Shown here: piece after piece, positions 25,183-35,700 of the stretch
How the letters are laid out: the number at the start of each line of letters is the position of its first letter
Position numbering within the stretch: the first letter of the stretch is position 1
Source: Prevotella sp. UBA2739
Lineage (GTDB): Bacteria; Bacteroidota; Bacteroidia; Bacteroidales; Bacteroidaceae
Length of the DNA: 56,409 nucleotides
Direction: 5' to 3'
Assembly (NCBI GenBank): GCA_002353525.1
Contig: DEJV01000023.1
Span: forward strand, 1 to 56,409
Notes under the pieces: model-generated
Told to the model about the DNA's origin: nothing
The model's input: the letters and a program-made list of their open reading frames with translations, nothing else
Databases searched by the model: none
Position numbers and translations under genes: made by a program

Positions 25183-26568
25183 ATGTTGAAGCAACAGTCA
25201 TTAAAAGGCAGTTTTTCGCTTTGCGGAAAAGGACTGCACACAGGATTGAGCCTCACGGTAACCTTCAATCCTGCACCAGAGAATACAGGCTATAAGATTC
25301 AGCGCATTGACTTAGAGGGAATGCCCGTGATAGAGGCTATTGCCGAGAATGTGGTCGACACCCAGCGCGGCACCGTGCTTGGCAAGGGCGACATCAGGGT
25401 ATCTACCGTTGAGCACGGTTTGGCAGCCCTTTATGCGCTGGGCATTGACAACTGCCTCATTCAGGTCAATGGCCCGGAGTTTCCTATTCTTGACGGCAGT
25501 GCAAAGATGTATGTCGACAAAATCAAAGAAGTTGGCATCGAAGAACTGAATGCCCCGAAAGACTGGTATATCATACGCAAGAAGATTGAGGTGAAAGACG
25601 AGCAAAGCGGTTCGTGCATCACCATCTTGCCCGACGAGGAGTTCTCGCTGACCACGATGTGCTCTTTTGAGTCGAAGTTCATCAACAGCCAGTTTGCCTC
25701 GCTCGACAAAGTAGAGGACTTTGCCAGCGAGATTGCTCCGGCACGCACCTTCGTATTCGTGCGCGACATCGAGCCACTGCTGCAAGCCAACCTCATCAAG
25801 GGTGGCGACATGGACAATGCCATCGTTATTTATGAGCGCCAGACCACTCAGGAGCGCCTCGACATGCTGGCCGACATGCTGAAAGTAGAGCATCGCGACG
25901 CCAACGAGCTGGGCTACATCCAGCACAAGCCTCTTGTTTGGGAAAACGAATGCACACGTCACAAACTGCTCGACATTATCGGCGACATGGCCCTTATTGG
26001 CAAACCCATCAAAGGCCGCATCATCGCCACACGCCCGGGACATACCATCAACAACAAGTTTGCCCGCCAAATGCGCAAGGAAATTCGCAAACACGAAATC
26101 CAGGCGCCTATCTACGATCCCAATGAAGAGCCATTGATGGACAACAACCGCATTCGCGAACTGCTTCCCCACCGCTACCCCATGCAGCTGGTCGACAAGG
26201 TGATTAAGCTGGGGGCAACAAGCATCGTGGGTGTGAAGAATGTCACCGCCAATGAGCCCTTCTTCACTGGTCATTTCCCCGAGGAGCCTGTCATGCCCGG
26301 TGTGCTGCAAATTGAGGCCATGGCACAATGCGGAGGATTGCTGGTGCTGAATACACTGGAAGAGCCCGAGCGCTGGTCTACCTATTTCATGAAAATAGAC
26401 GGGGTGAAATTCCGCCAGAAGGTTGTTCCCGGCGACACGTTGCTCTTCAAGGTAGACTTGCTGGCGCCCGTCCGCCACGGCGTGAGCTCGATGAAGGGTT
26501 ATATCTTCGTGGGCGACCATGTGGTGGCAGAGGCTACGTTCACTGCCCAAATCGTTAAAAACAAATAG
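25183..26568 (+). CDS. lpxC/fabZ: Bifunctional LpxC deacetylase / FabZ dehydratase
   Basis: A 461-aa fusion found in Bacteroidetes. Residues about 1-300 are LpxC, the zinc deacetylase that commits to lipid A synthesis. They include STVEHGLAALYALGIDN, GPEFPILDGSA, and HKLLDIIGDMALIGKPIKGR with a zinc ligand. Residues about 315-461 are FabZ, a 3-hydroxyacyl-ACP dehydratase, starting at RELLPHRYPMQLVDKVI with the catalytic TGHFPEEPVMPGVLQIEAMA. The fusion links the two uses of 3-hydroxyacyl-ACP in one protein. It lies between lpxD and lpxA. Confidence 0.97.
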   Translation: MLKQQSLKGSFSLCGKGLHTGLSLTVTFNPAPENTGYKIQRIDLEGMPVIEAIAENVVDTQRGTVLGKGDIRVSTVEHGLAALYALGIDNCLIQVNGPEFPILDGSAKMYVDKIKEVGIEELNAPKDWYIIRKKIEVKDEQSGSCITILPDEEFSLTTMCSFESKFINSQFASLDKVEDFASEIAPARTFVFVRDIEPLLQANLIKGGDMDNAIVIYERQTTQERLDMLADMLKVEHRDANELGYIQHKPLVWENECTRHKLLDIIGDMALIGKPIKGRIIATRPGHTINNKFARQMRKEIRKHEIQAPIYDPNEEPLMDNNRIRELLPHRYPMQLVDKVIKLGATSIVGVKNVTANEPFFTGHFPEEPVMPGVLQIEAMAQCGGLLVLNTLEEPERWSTYFMKIDGVKFRQKVVPGDTLLFKVDLLAPVRHGVSSMKGYIFVGDHVVAEATFTAQIVKNK

Positions 26569-26583
26569 CTTAAACTGAAGAAT

Positions 26584-27354
26584 ATGAATCAAATCCATCC
26601 CATGGCATTCGTCCATCCAGAGGCCATACTCGGTGACAACAACATCATCGGTCCCTTTTGCTATATCGACAAAAACACCGTGATGGGCGACAACAATGTG
26701 TTGCAAAACAGCGTTACCATCAACTATGGTGCCCGTATTGGCTCAAACAATGAGTTTTTTCCTGGTGCAAGCATCTCAACGAAACCACAGGATTTGAAAT
26801 TCAAGGGCGAAGACACCACATGCCAGATTGGCGACCACAACAGCATCCGGGAGAATGTGACCATCAGCAGGGGCACAGCTTCGAAGGGCACTACCATTGT
26901 GGGCAACGGCAACTTGCTGATGGAGAACATGCACGTGGCTCACGACTGCGTGATAGGAAACGGTTGTATCATTGGCAACTCAACGAAGTTTGCCGGTGAG
27001 GTGGTGGTCGACGATTTTGCCATCATTTCTGCCACCTGTCTCTTCCATCAGTTCTGCCATGTGGGAAGCTACATCATGTTCCAAGGCGGCAGCCGCACTA
27101 GTCAGGACATTCCTCCCTACGTCATCGCCGGCAAAGAGCCCATCCGCTATGCAGGAGTAAACATTATCGGCCTTCGCCGCCGTGGATTCAGCAACGAGAA
27201 AATCGAGCTGATTCACGAGGCATACCGTCTGCTTTACTCTAAAGGAGTGCTCAAGGAAGGCATCGAGGAAATCAAGAAGAATCTTCCTGAATGCGAGGAG
27301 ATTAATACCATCATTCGTTTCGTGGAAAATTCTAAGCGAGGCATCATACGCTGA
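26584..27354 (+). CDS. lpxA: UDP-N-acetylglucosamine acyltransferase LpxA
   Basis: A 256-aa hexapeptide-repeat enzyme, the first step of lipid A synthesis. The beta helix (about 5-190) includes IHPMAFVHPEA, the catalytic HVAHDCVIGNGCII region and SRTSQDIPPYVIAGKEP. The C-terminal helical part (about 195-256) starts at GLRRRGFSNEKIE, as in the family. It is 15 nt after lpxC/fabZ and 2 nt before miaA. Confidence 0.97.
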   Translation: MNQIHPMAFVHPEAILGDNNIIGPFCYIDKNTVMGDNNVLQNSVTINYGARIGSNNEFFPGASISTKPQDLKFKGEDTTCQIGDHNSIRENVTISRGTASKGTTIVGNGNLLMENMHVAHDCVIGNGCIIGNSTKFAGEVVVDDFAIISATCLFHQFCHVGSYIMFQGGSRTSQDIPPYVIAGKEPIRYAGVNIIGLRRRGFSNEKIELIHEAYRLLYSKGVLKEGIEEIKKNLPECEEINTIIRFVENSKRGIIR

Positions 27355-27356
27355 TT

Positions 27357-28250
27357 ATGGGCAAAACGCTCATCGTCATAGTAGGACCCACAGGAGTCGG
27401 CAAGACAGAGCTTTGTATTCGTCTTGCCGAATATTTTCATATACCTATTATAAATGCTGACTCGCGCCAGCTCTTCGCCGACATCCCCATCGGAACGGCA
27501 CAACCCACCCACGAACAGGTCTCACGGGTTAAGCATTACTTCGTAGGAACACTCGCATTAGACGACTACTATAGTGCTTCGATGTTCGAGCAGGATGTGC
27601 TGCAACTGCTTGCGGCATCTTCCCGCCCACTTGAGCTCATGGCTGGCGGCTCGATGATGTATATCGATGCCGTATGCAATGGCATCGACGATATTCCCAC
27701 CGTCGACGACGCCACCCGAGCCCTGATGAAACAACGCCTCAGCAATGAAGGACTGCCTGCACTCGTCGAAGAGCTGCGCCAGCTCGATCCAGAGCACTGG
27801 GCCATTGTCGACAAGCAGAATCCGCGACGCGTGGTGCATGCACTCGAAATCTGCCACATGACCGGCAAGACCTACACTTCTTTCCGGCGCAACGAAAAGA
27901 AGCAGCGCCCTTTCAGCATCCTGAAGATTGGCCTTGTACGTCCTCGTGAGGAACTCTACGAGCGTATCAACCAGCGAGTAGACCAGATGATGGCCGACGG
28001 GCTGCTTGAAGAGGTTCGCCGCGTCTACTCCAAGCGCCATCTGAATGCGCTCAACACAGTGGGTTACAAAGAATTGTTCAACTTTCTCGACGGCACTTGG
28101 TCATTGGAAGAGGCCATCGAGCGCATCAAGGGCAACACGCGCCGCTACTGCCGCAAACAACTCACGTGGCTGAAACGCGACCCTGCCATCCAATGGTTCC
28201 ACCCCGACAACTTTGAAGAAATCATAAAATATATCGAGAGTCACACCTAA
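27357..28250 (+). CDS. miaA: tRNA dimethylallyltransferase MiaA
   Basis: A 297-aa enzyme that prenylates A37 of tRNAs reading UNN codons. The P-loop is IVGPTGVGKTELC (about 7-19). Further landmarks are INADSRQLFADIPIGTAQPT, GGSMMYIDAVCNGID, and the C-terminal NTRRYCRKQLTWLKRD. It overlaps nothing and follows lpxA by 2 nt, so it is almost certainly cotranscribed with the lipid A genes. Confidence 0.97.
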   Translation: MGKTLIVIVGPTGVGKTELCIRLAEYFHIPIINADSRQLFADIPIGTAQPTHEQVSRVKHYFVGTLALDDYYSASMFEQDVLQLLAASSRPLELMAGGSMMYIDAVCNGIDDIPTVDDATRALMKQRLSNEGLPALVEELRQLDPEHWAIVDKQNPRRVVHALEICHMTGKTYTSFRRNEKKQRPFSILKIGLVRPREELYERINQRVDQMMADGLLEEVRRVYSKRHLNALNTVGYKELFNFLDGTWSLEEAIERIKGNTRRYCRKQLTWLKRDPAIQWFHPDNFEEIIKYIESHT

Positions 28251-28266
28251 TTCGTAGTTTTATTCG

Positions 28267-28274
28267 TAACTTTG
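28267..28274 (+). promoter_or_regulatory. -7 box of the pbp-helicase unit
   Basis: TAACTTTG lies 25 bp before the PBP ATG. No -33 TTTG is evident. Confidence 0.5.
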
Positions 28275-28299
28275 CGACAACTTAAACATCATCACATAT

Positions 28300-30822
28300 A
28301 TGAAGACATTCCTCACCACCTTATGGAAGAAGATAAAAGGCATCTGGCCTTGGTATCTATCCTTATATAAAGGGCGCCCTTGGTACGTCAAGTTCTTGTC
28401 CGCCCTGGCCTCGCTCATCATTGCGTTCATCATCTATCTGGGCATGGTCGACATCAACTTCCTGTGGCTCTTCGGTAAGAGTCCGGGCTATTTCTCAGGC
28501 ATTCGCGACCCCCAGACCAGCCAGGCATCCGAAATCTATAGTGCTGATGGCGTGATGATTGGAAAATTCTTCAGCGAGAACCGCACACCCGTCAAGTTCG
28601 AGGAGGTGAATCCCAACTTCTGGAAGGCTCTCATCGACACCGAGGACGAGCGTTTCTACAAGCACAAGGGTGTCGACCCCATCGGCATGTTTGCTGCTGC
28701 CAAGGATGCCCTGCTGCATCACGATGCCCGTGGTGCCTCTACCCTCACCCAGCAGCTGGCCAAGAACATCTTCCGTATGCGCCGGGGCACACAATACTCC
28801 ACCGGACTGCTGGGCAAGATTCCCGGACTGAAGATGCTCATTGTGAAGAGCAAAGAGTGGATCATCGCTACCAAACTGGAGACCATCTTCAGCAAGCAGG
28901 AGATTCTCACCATGTATGCCAATACCGTCGACTTTGGCTCGAATGCGTTTGGCATCAAGACCGCCTGTAAGACCTATTTCAACACGACGCCCGCGAAGAT
29001 GACCACCGAGCAGGCTGCCGTACTGGTGGGCATGCTGAAAGCTACTACCACCTACAACCCGCTCACCAATCCCGAGAACAGCAAGAAACGACGCAACGTG
29101 GTGTTGAATAATATGGTGAAGCGGGGTGACCTGAGCCGTGCCGCGTGCGACTCTCTCTGCAACATCGACATTAAGCTCGACTTCAGCGTCGAGACCAACT
29201 ACGACGGTCAGGCCCTCTATTTCCGTGAGGCCGTGGCCGACTATCTGAAGGACTGGTGCGAGGAGAATGGAAAAGACCTCTACAGCAGTGGACTGAAAAT
29301 CTATACTACCATCGACACGCGTCTGCAGAAGTATGCTGAACAGGCAGCTATCAAACAGATGAAGCAGGTGCAGAAGAACTTCAACAACCACTGGGGCAAA
29401 GAAGACCCATGGCGCGACGAACACCACAACATCATTCCGCATTTCATCGAGGACATTGCCAAGCGCCAGCCTGTCTATAAATACCTATTGGCCAAATACC
29501 CCAACGAGCCTGACTCTATCACCGCTGCCCTCAACCGCCCGCACAAGGTGAGAGTGTTCGACTATGAGAAGGGACAGGTAGAGATGGAGATGTCCACCAT
29601 GGACTCCATCCGTTATATGGTGCGCTTCATGCACTGCTCTTTTGTGGCCATGGAGCCGCAGACAGGTGCTGTGAAGGCATGGGTGGGCGACATCGATTTC
29701 AACTCGTGGAAATACGACAAGGTCACCGCCATGCGCCAGCCGGGCTCTACCTTCAAGCTCTTTGTCTATACCGAGGCCATGAACCAGGGACTGACACCCT
29801 GTGACAAGCGCCGCGATGAATACTTCAGCATGGATGTCTACGACAAGAAGGCAGGCAAAGAGGTGAAATGGGCTCCCACTAATGCCAATGGCTATTTCAC
29901 CAACGATTCGATGGCCCTCAAGAGTGCCTTTGCCAAGAGTATCAATTCCGTGGCTGTGCGCCTAGGACAGGAGATGGGCATCAGCAATATTGCCCGCACA
30001 GCCTACGACATGGGCATCAAGAGCAAGCTCGACGAGACCCCGTCGCTGGCCCTGGGCTCATCCGATGTCAACTTGCTCGAGCTGGTCAACGCCTATTGCG
30101 TGATATCCGATAATGGCCGCCACCACGACCCCGTGCTCGTCACCCGCATACTCGACAAGGATGGCAACGAAGTGTATGTCGGACCTACCGAGACCCGTCA
30201 GGTCATTCCTTATAAGAGTGCCTTCCTCATGCAGCAGATGATGATGGCTGGACTGCGTGAGCCCGGCGGCACCTCACAGTCGCTGTGGGGCTATGTGGGC
30301 AAAGCTACCGACACCGAGTTTGGTGGCAAGACCGGCACCTCTAACAACCACTCCGACGCTTGGTTCGTGGGCGTTAGTCCCAACATGGTGTGCGGTGCAT
30401 GGGTAGGTGGCGAATACCGCTCCATCCACTTCCGCACCGGTGCGTTAGGACAAGGCAGCCGCACGGCCCTGCCCATCTGCGGCTATTTCCTTGAGGCCAT
30501 GCTTGCCGACCCTGCCTTTAAGCAGTATCATGGCAAGTTCGAGCAGCCCAAAGACACCGACATTGCCTACGACATGTACAACTGTTCAAGCTACTATCCG
30601 TCGCACGTCAACGACACACTCGACAACGACAGCCTCTCGAGCATCATCGAAGAGGAGATACTGCTCGACGAGGAGGGCATCGTCACCGACCCACAAGAGC
30701 TGAAAGTGAACAAGAGCCTCGACCCCACACTCAACATCGAGGGTGAGGCGACGGCTCCCAACAACGAGAAGAAGAAAAAGACCAAGCCCACCGAACAGCC
30801 CGTAAGATACGAAGACCTGTAA
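28300..30822 (+). CDS. Class A penicillin-binding protein (PBP1A-like)
   Basis: An 840-aa bifunctional peptidoglycan synthase with one N-terminal membrane anchor (about 30-50). The GT51 transglycosylase domain (about 75-260) has TEDERFYKHKGVDPIGM, with the catalytic Glu, and GASTLTQQLAKNIF. The transpeptidase domain (about 440-740) has QPGSTFK with the active serine and lysine, SINS, and GGKTGTSNNHSDAWFVG. The C-terminal tail is acidic then lysine-rich. Its TAA shares one base with the ATG of the helicase gene. Confidence 0.95.
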   Translation: MKTFLTTLWKKIKGIWPWYLSLYKGRPWYVKFLSALASLIIAFIIYLGMVDINFLWLFGKSPGYFSGIRDPQTSQASEIYSADGVMIGKFFSENRTPVKFEEVNPNFWKALIDTEDERFYKHKGVDPIGMFAAAKDALLHHDARGASTLTQQLAKNIFRMRRGTQYSTGLLGKIPGLKMLIVKSKEWIIATKLETIFSKQEILTMYANTVDFGSNAFGIKTACKTYFNTTPAKMTTEQAAVLVGMLKATTTYNPLTNPENSKKRRNVVLNNMVKRGDLSRAACDSLCNIDIKLDFSVETNYDGQALYFREAVADYLKDWCEENGKDLYSSGLKIYTTIDTRLQKYAEQAAIKQMKQVQKNFNNHWGKEDPWRDEHHNIIPHFIEDIAKRQPVYKYLLAKYPNEPDSITAALNRPHKVRVFDYEKGQVEMEMSTMDSIRYMVRFMHCSFVAMEPQTGAVKAWVGDIDFNSWKYDKVTAMRQPGSTFKLFVYTEAMNQGLTPCDKRRDEYFSMDVYDKKAGKEVKWAPTNANGYFTNDSMALKSAFAKSINSVAVRLGQEMGISNIARTAYDMGIKSKLDETPSLALGSSDVNLLELVNAYCVISDNGRHHDPVLVTRILDKDGNEVYVGPTETRQVIPYKSAFLMQQMMMAGLREPGGTSQSLWGYVGKATDTEFGGKTGTSNNHSDAWFVGVSPNMVCGAWVGGEYRSIHFRTGALGQGSRTALPICGYFLEAMLADPAFKQYHGKFEQPKDTDIAYDMYNCSSYYPSHVNDTLDNDSLSSIIEEEILLDEEGIVTDPQELKVNKSLDPTLNIEGEATAPNNEKKKKTKPTEQPVRYEDL

Positions 30823-32561
30823 TGAGTGCAGGATTAACCGACATAGAACATATCGATCTCGACAATGCTGAGTTGCAAAACGCACTACAGCTCATACAGT
30901 TTACCCGTCGCTCGCTTTTTCTGACTGGAAAAGCAGGGACGGGTAAATCCACTTTTCTGCGCTACATCTGCCGCACCACAAAGAAGAAGCACATCGTGCT
31001 CGCTCCTACAGGCATTGCCGCCATCAACGCGGGCGGCTGCACGCTGCACAGCTTTTTCAAACTTCCCTTCCACCCTCTGTTGCTCAACGACAGCCGCTAT
31101 TCGGTGCGCAACATCAAAGAGACGCTCAAGTACAACAGCGAGAAGCGAAAACTCATCCGCGAGGTAGAACTTATCATCATCGACGAGATCTCGATGGTGC
31201 GTGCAGATATCATCGACTTCATCGACAAGGTGCTGCGCATCTACTCACGCAACATGCGCGAGCCCTTTGGCGGCAAACAACTGCTGCTCGTGGGCGACAT
31301 CTACCAACTCGAGCCCGTAGTGAAAGAAGAGGACCGCCGTTTTCTGCAGCCCTTCTATCCCTCTGCCTTTTTCTTCGATGCCCATGTATTCCGCCAGATG
31401 CGGCTCGTGAGCATCGAGCTGCAAAAGGTGTACCGGCAGTCCGATCCTGCCTTCATCCAGATTCTCGACCATATCCGCACCAGCAATATTGCAGCCACCG
31501 ACCTGCAGCAGCTCAACAGCCGTGTGGGTGCCACGCTCGACCTGAGCGGCACGAAACTGGCCATCACGCTGTCTACGCGCCGTGACACTGTCGACTATAT
31601 CAACGAGCAGCATCTCTCGCAGCTGGCAGGTGAGCCGACACTCTTCCTCGGCGAGATTAAAGACGAGTTCCCTGAGAACAGCCTGCCCACACCCATGGAG
31701 TTCTACATTAAGCCCGGCGCACAAGTCATCTTCATCAAAAACGATTTCGACCGTCGCTGGGTCAACGGCACACTGGGTGTTGTCGAGGCTATCGACGAGG
31801 AGGAAGGCATCATCTACGTCATCGATGAGCAAGGCAACGAGCTGGAGGTGCAGCGTGAGCGCTGGAGCAACATGCGCTATACCTTCAATGAGCAGGAGCA
31901 GAAAATCGAGGAAGAGGAGATTGGCGTTTATATCCAGTTCCCGCTACGTCTGGCCTGGGCTATCACTGTGCACAAGAGTCAGGGACTGACCTTCAACCAA
32001 GTGCGCATCGACTTCACTGGTGGTGTGTTTGCCGGTGGCCAGACCTATGTGGCATTGTCGCGTTGCACGTCGCTCGAAGGCATCAGTCTCAAAGATCCCA
32101 TCCGTCGCGATGAGGTATTCGTGCGTGCTGAGGTACAGCAGTTTGCTCGCCAATACAACGACCGCACGCTCATCCACAGCGCCCTCGCCGAAAGCCAGGC
32201 CGACAAGCAATACTACGATGCCGTGCAAGCCTTCGACGCAGGCGATTTCGAAGCATTCCTCAACCATTTCTTCAAGGCCATCCACAGCCGTTACGACATT
32301 GAGAAGGCCGCTCCGCGCCGTCTCATTCGTCGCAAGCTGGAGGTCATCAACCAGCTGCGCCGAGAGAAGCAGGCCCTTGAGGAAGAGAAACGCAAACAAG
32401 AAGCTTTTCTGAAGAAGCTCTCCACTGAATATGTCATGCTTGGCAAGGACTGCGAGCGCGAGGGCATGCCCAAAGCCGCCATCGCCAACTACAAGAAAGC
32501 CCTCGAGCTCTACCCTACTCATCCCGAAGCCAAAAGAAGATTGAAGAAACTGGAGAAATAA
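30822..32561 (+). CDS. Pif1/RecD-like helicase with C-terminal TPR-like segment
   Basis: A 579-aa superfamily 1B helicase. Walker A is FLTGKAGTGKSTFLRYI (about 33-49), Walker B is LIIIDEISMVRADI (about 117-130), then LLLVGDIYQLEPVV. A UvrD_C_2 region near residue 380 has AWAITVHKSQGLTFNQVRID and YVALSRCTSLEGI. The last 60 residues are charged helices ending in a TPR-like repeat (MPKAAIANYKKALELYP). The ATG overlaps the PBP stop by 1 nt. The stop TAA is the first element of a TAACGTTAACG repeat tract. Confidence 0.9.
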   Translation: MSAGLTDIEHIDLDNAELQNALQLIQFTRRSLFLTGKAGTGKSTFLRYICRTTKKKHIVLAPTGIAAINAGGCTLHSFFKLPFHPLLLNDSRYSVRNIKETLKYNSEKRKLIREVELIIIDEISMVRADIIDFIDKVLRIYSRNMREPFGGKQLLLVGDIYQLEPVVKEEDRRFLQPFYPSAFFFDAHVFRQMRLVSIELQKVYRQSDPAFIQILDHIRTSNIAATDLQQLNSRVGATLDLSGTKLAITLSTRRDTVDYINEQHLSQLAGEPTLFLGEIKDEFPENSLPTPMEFYIKPGAQVIFIKNDFDRRWVNGTLGVVEAIDEEEGIIYVIDEQGNELEVQRERWSNMRYTFNEQEQKIEEEEIGVYIQFPLRLAWAITVHKSQGLTFNQVRIDFTGGVFAGGQTYVALSRCTSLEGISLKDPIRRDEVFVRAEVQQFARQYNDRTLIHSALAESQADKQYYDAVQAFDAGDFEAFLNHFFKAIHSRYDIEKAAPRRLIRRKLEVINQLRREKQALEEEKRKQEAFLKKLSTEYVMLGKDCEREGMPKAAIANYKKALELYPTHPEAKRRLKKLEK

Positions 32562-32752
32562 CGTTAACGATAACGATAACGTTAACTAGCCTAACGGAAG
32601 AGCAAAACGTTAAAGAGAACGTTAACTTGCCTAGCTGAAGACAAAACGACAACGATTAAAACGACAATAAAAAGACTGCCTGCCGGAATCACTCGTCATC
32701 CGGCAGGCAGTTAGCGTTAACGTTATCGTTATTAAACCGTTATCGTTGTTAG
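32559..32752. repeat. AACGTTAACG word-repeat tract
   Basis: The gap between the helicase and TonB receptor genes is made of AACGTTAACGATAACG-type words, the same words as in the first kilobase. A unique terminator hairpin sits in the middle. Both flanking genes have their stop codon in or beside these words. Confidence 0.75.
32671..32710 (-). terminator. Terminator of the TonB receptor transcript
   Basis: A perfect 12-bp stem, CTGCCTGCCGGA (32676-32687) with TCCGGCAGGCAG (32699-32710), has an 11-nt loop. On the minus strand it is followed by TCTTTTTATTG, a good T-run. On the plus strand it is followed by TTAGCG, so it mainly serves the minus-strand gene. Confidence 0.85.
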
Positions 32753-35700
32753 TTAGAACGTATATTTCAGTCCAATCTGTCCGCGCCAGCGGCTGTAGTA
32801 GTCGCTAGGATACTTCAGCACATAGTTGCTGTCAACGGCAAACTGATACTCACCACCGCCTGCATACGACAGCGGAGACATAAACTCACTGTCGTAAGAC
32901 GAGCTGTAGGTGCGACCCCAATCTTTATTCAGCAAGTTAGCCACATTCATAATGTCGAGCGAAAGCTCCAGGGCATGAATCTGCTTACCCACTTTCACAC
33001 CCACCTTCTGGGCCAGATGGAAGTCGAAGTGATTCTCAAAACGCAGGTTGTCGGCATAGCGCTTGTAGAACTCTCCACGGTGGTCGCGCAGATAAGGCGT
33101 ATTGGCCAGCCACGTCTTGAAATTCTCACGCTGCTGTTCTGCTGAGAACTTTGTGGTAGCCGCAAACTTCATCTTGTCAACCTGCTCGTCGGTTGGAATA
33201 AACATCAGGTCGTTCGATGTACTGCCGTCGCCATTGCAGTCGGAGCTCAGTCGCAACGAGTAAGGCGATCCGCTGTAACCCTGATAGATGAGACCCACTG
33301 TAGTGGTGAACATCTTGTTACGTCCGTAGCTCACGTGGTAGAAGGCCGATGCCTTCACGCTGTGCGGATGGTTGTAGGCACTATTCGATAGCTCTGGGTT
33401 GTTCGGGTCGCGATAGGTATGCGTGTTCGACCAGTTGCTGGCAGCCACCGACGAGGTTACGCTGGCAATGGCCTTCGACTGTGTGAAAGTATAGCTGGCA
33501 TTCAGGTCCAGACCAAAGTTAAAGTGCTTCTCGGCCTGCAGTGAGAGGCTGTATGTATAACCTTTGTTGGTATTCTCCAGCACATAGATGTTGGCATAAG
33601 GAGTGCCCGTGGTCACACGAGTATACATCGGACGGTTGTCCCAAGGATAGCCATACACCTGTCCGAAGGTTTGTCCCGTCTGGTCGTATGCTATATTTTT
33701 GTAATATACGTCGTTCAGCGTCTTGCTGAAGATGGCCTCAGCCGTCCAGTTAATGCCCAACAGCTGGAAGTCGAAACCGAGATTGGTACGGAAAGTCTGC
33801 GAGAACTTAAACTTTCTGTCGTAGACATTGATCAGCTGGTTACCCGCCGTCTCTGTCAGAATCTCAGCATTCTTATACTGCTGGTCGGGATCCAGATATA
33901 AGGAGATAGTTGCCAGTTCCGACTTCTTCGAAGTCTGGAAGTTCGATAACTGCACACCCGTGTTCGAGAAGTTATTGCTCAGCCATACAAATGGGATACG
34001 TCCTGTGAAGATACCCATACCACCACGCAGGATGAAGCGCCGGTCGTTGTTGATGTCCCAGCGGAATCCTACACGCGGGCTCCACATCGGAGTGCTCGAG
34101 ATCTTCTGGTTGGTGCGATAGTTCCATCCCCGGCTCTTTGCATACTCGTTGAAACCATTGTTCTCAGCCGGACTATCGAAGAAGATAGGCAAGTCCATGC
34201 GCAGTCCGTAGGTCAACGAGAAGTTGTTCGATGCATCCCATTTATCCTGCAGATAGAATCCCAGCTGAGCGGCACCGAACTCAGCCGCCCACCGTGGGTC
34301 GCCAGTCACGTTGACGTTGGCCTGCTGATAGCGGTACGAGTTGATAAGCGATCCGTCAGGTCTGCCGTCCATCACGCTGGCATAGTAGTTATTAAAGTTG
34401 TCGTAGTTGTTAAAGCTGTAACTACCAAAGAGATACTGAATATAGAGATTTCTGAAGTTGTAAATCTCGTTGTGCGTACCCGCCGTGATCGTGTGGTTGC
34501 CGTTATACCATGTCAGGTTATCCTCAATGGTGTAGATGTCCTGATCCAGCGCGTTGGCCATCGAGCTATACTCATTACCTATATTAATAGTGGTATTGGT
34601 AGTCTTTCCCTCGCTATCGGGCAGTGACGGCACGCCACTGATAGTGATGGAGGGGAAGGCAGCTCCCGACGTACGTTTGTCGCGTACTCTCACATACGAC
34701 ACGCGTGCCTCGTTGCTCAGCGTCGGTGAGAGACGGCTCTGCAGTTCACCAATAAACGAATTAGTCTGCGACTGGAACCTATACAGATGGTCCTCGGTAT
34801 TCATCATACTAATATTTCCCAAGCCCATCAACTGCTTGGCGTCCACATAGCTCCATCGTACGCTCAGCTTGTTATAGTCGTTGATGTTCCAGTCCAGCTT
34901 CACGCCCGCCTTGTTGCTCTTGATATACTTATCGTCGCCCGAGTAGGCACCACGGCTGTAATCGTAGCCCTGTTTGTTGGCCATCTCCTTGATTTTGTTC
35001 AGAATGCTGTTGGCCGCATCCATGTCTACCTTCGAAGCCGGGGCCCCGGGTCCGTACAGGTTGTCATACTCTTTGTTGCTCTTTTCGTAGTTGGCAAAGA
35101 AGAAAAGCTTGTCCTTGATGATAGGTCCGCCAAGCGTCACGCCTGCCAGATACTCACTCTCGTCCTCATACGCAGAGCTGTACGATCCGTCGGGGTTTTT
35201 ATACTTTTTGCCCAGCAGGTTCTGGTTGTTACCATATCCATAGAGGCTTCCGTGAAACTCGTTCGTTCCACTCTTCGTGATGGCGTTGATGGCACCACCG
35301 GTGAATCCGCCCTGTCGAACGTCGAAGGGAGCGATGTTAATCTGAATCTGCTCAATGGTCTCCATCGACACCGGCTGAGTGCCGGCCTGTCCGCCGTTAC
35401 TTCCGTTCGAAGCCAGTCCGAACACGTCGTTGTTCATCGCACCGTCAATCATAAACGAATTATAGCGGTTGTTCGTACCGGCAAACGACATCGAGCCCGA
35501 CTGTCCGTTCACAGTGATTTGCGGATTCAAGCGTGCAATGTCAGAAATACTGTGCGTCACTGTCGGGATGTCGTTGATCATCTGTGCGTTGATGCTTTGC
35601 GCGGCACCCGTCTTCGTGGCGTTCAGTCCGCTCTTACCGGTCACCACCAGTTCCTCCAACATTTTGGCGTCTTCCTCCAGCGAGCAAGAGAGGTTTTGCG